Positions 7,151 through 10,030 of a DNA stretch of 10,030 bases are shown piece after piece. The notes beneath the pieces are model-generated. The model was not told the DNA's origin and made no database searches. It was given only the letters and a program-made list of their open reading frames with translations. The position numbers were made by a program, and so were the translations under genes. Positions within the stretch are counted from its first letter, which is position 1. Every line of letters begins with the position of its first letter. This stretch comes from Planctomycetales bacterium. GTDB taxonomy: Bacteria; Planctomycetota; Planctomycetia; Isosphaerales; Isosphaeraceae. The stretch is taken from the NCBI GenBank assembly GCA_027435495.1, contig DAHZZC010000924.1, forward strand, positions 1-10,030, in the 5' to 3' direction.

Positions 7151-8095
7151 ATGCCGAACCCCGTCGAGCTTCCCTCGCCGATGAACGCCGCCGGCTACGC
7201 AACGCGCCGGGTGACGAAGCCGCCGAACTGGCACGAGCTTGTCGCGTTCGACATGCTCTTCAACAACATGACGACCGGCCTCTTCCTGGTCGCGGCCGTC
7301 GGCGACCTGATGTCGAGGCCAGCGTTCGCTCCCCTGACCCGGCTCGCCTATCCGATGGCCCTGCTCTTTCTGACCATCGACCTGGCGTGCCTGGTCCTCG
7401 ACCTCGGGCACCGGTTCCGGTTCCACCACATGCTCCGGGTCTTCAAGCCAGGCTCGCCGATGTCGCTGGGGACCTGGAGCCTGACCGCGTATTCGATCCC
7501 GCTGGGGCTGCTGGCGACGATCGAGATCCTGGAGAGGGTGGGGATCGGCGGAGTCCCGACCTGGCTTCGGACGGTGCTGATCGTGTCGGGGATTCCCTTC
7601 GCGATGGGATCGGCGATGTACAAGGGGGTGCTGTTTAGCACGACGTCTCAACCCGGTTGGAAGGACGCACGCTGGCTGGGCGGCTACCTGACGAACTCGG
7701 CGATCGCGATCGGGTGCGCCGAACTCCTGGCGATCGCGGACGTCGACGGTCAGGGGCCGGTACTGTCCATCCGAACGTCGCTGCTGGCCCTGCTGGCGAT
7801 CAACCTCGGCTTCCTGGTCGCGCTGAGGGCCGAACTTCGCCCGGTGTTCCGGACGCTGAAGGGGGGACCTCGGCTGGATCAGATGCTCATCCTGGGCGCG
7901 GTGGTCGGGGTGTTGGTGCCGGCGATGCTGATCCTGGTCTCCGAGACCGTGCCGGCGATTGCCGTGGCGATCCTCGACGGGATCGCCATCGCCCTGGTCC
8001 TCGCGGGGAACTTCCTGGTTCGCCGCTCGATTGTTATGCTACCCCATCACGAGAACGACGACGGGGTCGTCGGCCGCTGGGACGGGGGATCATGA
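7151..8095 (+). CDS. nrfD: NrfD/PsrC-family membrane subunit of formate dehydrogenase
   Basis: A 314-residue polytopic protein with about eight predicted helices (near 30-51, 65-85, 108-128, 140-163, 178-196, 207-227, 247-265 and 270-292). The family pattern is visible: LVLDLGHRFRFHHMLRVFKPGSPMSLGTWSL (82-111; conserved DLG, R, and the SPMS-G-W stretch) and YKGVLFSTTSQPGW (157-170). NrfD/PsrC subunits exchange electrons with the quinone pool. Here it takes the place held by the cytochrome b subunit (FdnI) in E. coli FDH-N. No haem-ligand pattern was identified. It begins 1 bp after the beta-subunit stop and ends in an ATGA overlap with the MFS gene. The function as quinone reductase module is inferred from family and position. 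Confidence 0.88.
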   Translation: MPNPVELPSPMNAAGYATRRVTKPPNWHELVAFDMLFNNMTTGLFLVAAVGDLMSRPAFAPLTRLAYPMALLFLTIDLACLVLDLGHRFRFHHMLRVFKPGSPMSLGTWSLTAYSIPLGLLATIEILERVGIGGVPTWLRTVLIVSGIPFAMGSAMYKGVLFSTTSQPGWKDARWLGGYLTNSAIAIGCAELLAIADVDGQGPVLSIRTSLLALLAINLGFLVALRAELRPVFRTLKGGPRLDQMLILGAVVGVLVPAMLILVSETVPAIAVAILDGIAIALVLAGNFLVRRSIVMLPHHENDDGVVGRWDGGS

Positions 8096-9447
8096 GCTTT
8101 CTGAGCCGACTCGATCGCGAACGGATCATTGCCGGACCTGACTTCGACCGCTGGCTGATTCCGCCGGCGGCCCTGGCGGTGCATCTGTGTATTGGCGAGG
8201 TGTATGGTTTTAGCGTGTTCAACGGGCCGTTGACTCGGCTGGTGGGGATCACGCAATCGGTCCCAGGCGAGGACTGGACGCGACCGCAGGTTGGCTGGAT
8301 CTATTCGATCGCCTTGATGGTGCTGGGGATCTCGTCGGCGATGCTGGGCCGATGGGTGGAGCGATCGGGCCCTCGGAAGGCGATGGTCGCGAGTGCGGGC
8401 TGCTTCTGCGGCGGCCTGCTGATCGCGGCGCTGGGGGTTCGGCTGCACAGCATCGCGGTGGTCTACCTGGGGTATGGACTGATCGGGGGGATCGGGCTGG
8501 GCCTGGGCTACATCGCGCCGGTCTCGACGCTGGTGAAGTGGTTCCCCGACCGCCCCGGGATGGCGACGGGTCTGGCGATCATGGGGTTCGGAGGCGGGGC
8601 GCTGGTCGGCGCCCCTCTGGGCGTCGAGTTGATGGACCTCTTCCGGACGGCGACCTCGGTAGGAGTCGCCGAGGCGTTCGTGGCGATGGCCTCTCTGTAC
8701 TTTGTGCTGATGCTCTTCGGCGCGTGGATCGTGCGTGTTCCGCACCCGACGTGGAAGCCGGCCGGCTACGTGCCCAGATCTCGGCCCGGGCGGATGATGA
8801 CGGAGGCCCACGTCGCGGTCGAGCTCGCCTGGAAGACGCCGCAGTTCTGGCTGTTATGGGTGGTGCTCTGCCTGAACGTGACGGCCGGGATTGGGATTCT
8901 GGGACAGGCGTCGCCGATGTGCCAGGATATGTTCGGGGTTTCCGCGGCGACGGGAGCCGGTTTCGCGGGTCTGCTCAGCCTGGCGAACATGGCCGGCCGG
9001 TTTGCCTGGGCCTCGATCTCGGACCTGACCGGCCGTAAGCCGATCTATGGAATCTACCTGATGGGCGGCGCCGTGCTGTATGCGATGATTTTGCCGATCC
9101 AGCGTGGCGGGCACGTTCTGGGATTCGTGGCGTTCACGTCGGTGATCATCTCGATGTACGGCGGCGGATTCGCGACGATCCCGGCGTATCTCCGCGACCT
9201 GTTCGGCACGATGCACCTGGGCGCGATTCACGGCCGGTTGATCACGGCCTGGTCGATGGCCGCGGTGCTGGGCCCGCAGTTGGTGACCTACCTGTCGGAC
9301 CTCCAGATCCGCCGGGGTGTGCCGCGAGCCTCGTCGTACAACCTCACGATGACGCTGATGGCGGGTCTGTTGCTGGTGGGATTCGGCTGCAACCTGCTGA
9401 TCCGCCCTGTCGCCGAGTCTTACCATCACAAAGGGGAGGCGGAATGA
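8092..9447 (+). CDS. OFA-family (oxalate/formate) MFS transporter
   Basis: A 451-residue major facilitator with about twelve helices. The N-terminus (WLIPPAALAVHLCIGEVYGFSVFN, 21-44) and the central segment IGLGLGYIAPVSTLVKWFPDRPGMATG (134-160; key GLGYIxPVSTLVKWFPDRxGxATG) are characteristic of the oxalate:formate antiporter family. Motif A-like GRWVERSGPRKAM is at 86-98. The correct start is ATG at 8092, overlapping the NrfD stop (ATGA) with GGGGG upstream; the reading frame is open further 5' but that part only shadows the NrfD gene. Sitting behind three formate dehydrogenase subunits, it most plausibly imports formate (or exchanges it for another carboxylate). Oxalate use is not supported by the window, since no oxalyl-CoA decarboxylase or formyl-CoA transferase is present. 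Confidence 0.9.
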   Translation: MSFLSRLDRERIIAGPDFDRWLIPPAALAVHLCIGEVYGFSVFNGPLTRLVGITQSVPGEDWTRPQVGWIYSIALMVLGISSAMLGRWVERSGPRKAMVASAGCFCGGLLIAALGVRLHSIAVVYLGYGLIGGIGLGLGYIAPVSTLVKWFPDRPGMATGLAIMGFGGGALVGAPLGVELMDLFRTATSVGVAEAFVAMASLYFVLMLFGAWIVRVPHPTWKPAGYVPRSRPGRMMTEAHVAVELAWKTPQFWLLWVVLCLNVTAGIGILGQASPMCQDMFGVSAATGAGFAGLLSLANMAGRFAWASISDLTGRKPIYGIYLMGGAVLYAMILPIQRGGHVLGFVAFTSVIISMYGGGFATIPAYLRDLFGTMHLGAIHGRLITAWSMAAVLGPQLVTYLSDLQIRRGVPRASSYNLTMTLMAGLLLVGFGCNLLIRPVAESYHHKGEAE

Positions 9448-9653
9448 GCCCCGGACCTCAGGGAAGGGCCGCGACGCTGCGACTCGCGGCGGCGTGGATC
9501 GTCGTCACAATACCCCTGACCTGGGGGATCTCGCAGACCGTTCGCAAATCACTGGCTCTCTTATCCTCAACGACCCCCACACGATCGGAACCGGGGCCTA
9601 TCCCAAAAACCAGACCGACCGGACCGGAGATGGGCTGGAAACCGAGCGAGTGA
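9444..9653 (+). CDS. MFS transporter small subunit (single-helix protein)
   Basis: A 69-residue protein with one predicted membrane helix (about 13-33) containing AAWIVVTIPLTWGISQTV followed by RKSLALL. The pattern W-x2-V-x-IPL-x-WG-x3-T-x2-K-x3-L resembles the tiny partner proteins annotated next to OFA-type MFS carriers. After the helix comes a Pro/Thr-rich hydrophilic tail (41-69) without a recognisable fold. The start overlaps the MFS stop by ATGA, with a strong GGGGAGG (9433-9439) 4 nt upstream. It is the last gene of the cassette. Its role as stabiliser or subunit of the carrier is known only by association. Confidence 0.82.
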   Translation: MSPGPQGRAATLRLAAAWIVVTIPLTWGISQTVRKSLALLSSTTPTRSEPGPIPKTRPTGPEMGWKPSE

Positions 9654-9731
9654 TCGCGTAGAATCCATTCCACGATCGCACCCGCGACGCAGCCCATACG
9701 GTAAGTCCCTGAATTCCAGGGTCATCCCGCC

Positions 9732-9804
<73 letters not shown>

Positions 9805-9843
9805 CTTGCGACAGAAGCCGGCTCAGACCGGCCAGAGCCGTCT

Positions 9844-9870
9844 AACCCCCTGGAAACAGGGGGTTTTTTT
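9844..9870 (+). terminator. Rho-independent terminator after tRNA-Lys
   Basis: AACCCCCTG (9844-9852), GAAA tetraloop (9853-9856), CAGGGGGTT (9857-9865), then an unbroken T-run through 9870. This is a 9-bp stem with a stable GNRA loop and a U-tract, 40 nt after the tRNA, so it ends the tRNA transcript and possibly readthrough from the formate cassette. Confidence 0.93.
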
Positions 9871-10030
9871 GTCTTCCAGCGTCGGAATGCTGGACCAGTC
9901 GATCTCGCCAGTTAGACCGGTTCAACAAACTTCCCACGGTTACCATGTTCACCGTCCGGAAGATCGCATGCTTCCACGCCGCCCCCGCGAATGCGTTCTA
10001 GAATTCCTGAGGAAAGACAAACTTCCGCGG
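9871..10030. other. Unassigned right end of window
   Basis: No ORF, RNA gene or repeat is supported here. A weak hairpin CCAGC (9876-9880)/GCTGG (9889-9893) follows the terminator. The ATG at 9945 opens only an 18-codon frame. The stretch is probably intergenic or the upstream region of a gene beyond the window. Confidence 0.5.

Noticed and set aside
7657..8091. N-terminal extension of the MFS frame upstream of 8092
   Set aside because: The extension overlaps the NrfD gene, is Arg/Gly/Asp-rich shadow sequence, and family homology starts right after ATG 8092, which has an ATGA overlap and a ribosome binding site.

Overview
The window is GC-rich bacterial DNA. It carries genes on both strands and a tRNA. 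The BlaI/MecI-type repressor paired with an M56 (BlaR1-like) membrane peptidase, the very high GC content and the style of the formate dehydrogenase suggest a planctomycete (Planctomycetota, perhaps an Isosphaeraceae-like lineage). That placement is inference; no 16S rRNA or marker gene is present.

Left part, minus strand (1-2782): reading in the direction of transcription there is an EamA-family transporter (2782-1724), then a BlaI/MecI/CopY-family repressor (1640-1254), then an M56 metallopeptidase (1257-67). The last two overlap by ATGA. A well-formed sigma70-type promoter lies in the 83-bp gap in front of the repressor. It is bracketed by two near-identical 16-bp direct repeats about 62 bp apart, which are candidate repressor operators. 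GC-rich hairpins follow the peptidase gene.

Centre and right, plus strand (2951-9653): a tightly coupled five-gene cassette encodes a large formate dehydrogenase catalytic subunit, a four-cluster ferredoxin subunit, an NrfD-like membrane quinone-interacting subunit, an OFA-family (oxalate/formate) MFS carrier and a 69-residue single-helix partner of such carriers. Every junction is an ATGA overlap or a 1-bp gap. The catalytic gene is interrupted by an in-frame TGA at 3491-3493, at the position of the family's active-site selenocysteine. Directly after it is a bacterial-SECIS-like hairpin with a GGTCT loop. I therefore read 2951-6283 as one 1110-residue selenoprotein, not two ORFs. It has no visible Tat or Sec signal, so formate is probably imported by the MFS carrier and oxidised in the cytoplasm, with electrons passed through the Fe-S subunit to NrfD and the quinone pool.

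Right end: a tRNA-Lys(CUU) gene (9732-9804) is followed by a strong intrinsic terminator (9844-9870). The last 160 bp hold no gene I can support. The 168-bp divergent region 2783-2950 holds a perfect TATAAT box and a leader able to form two small hairpins.
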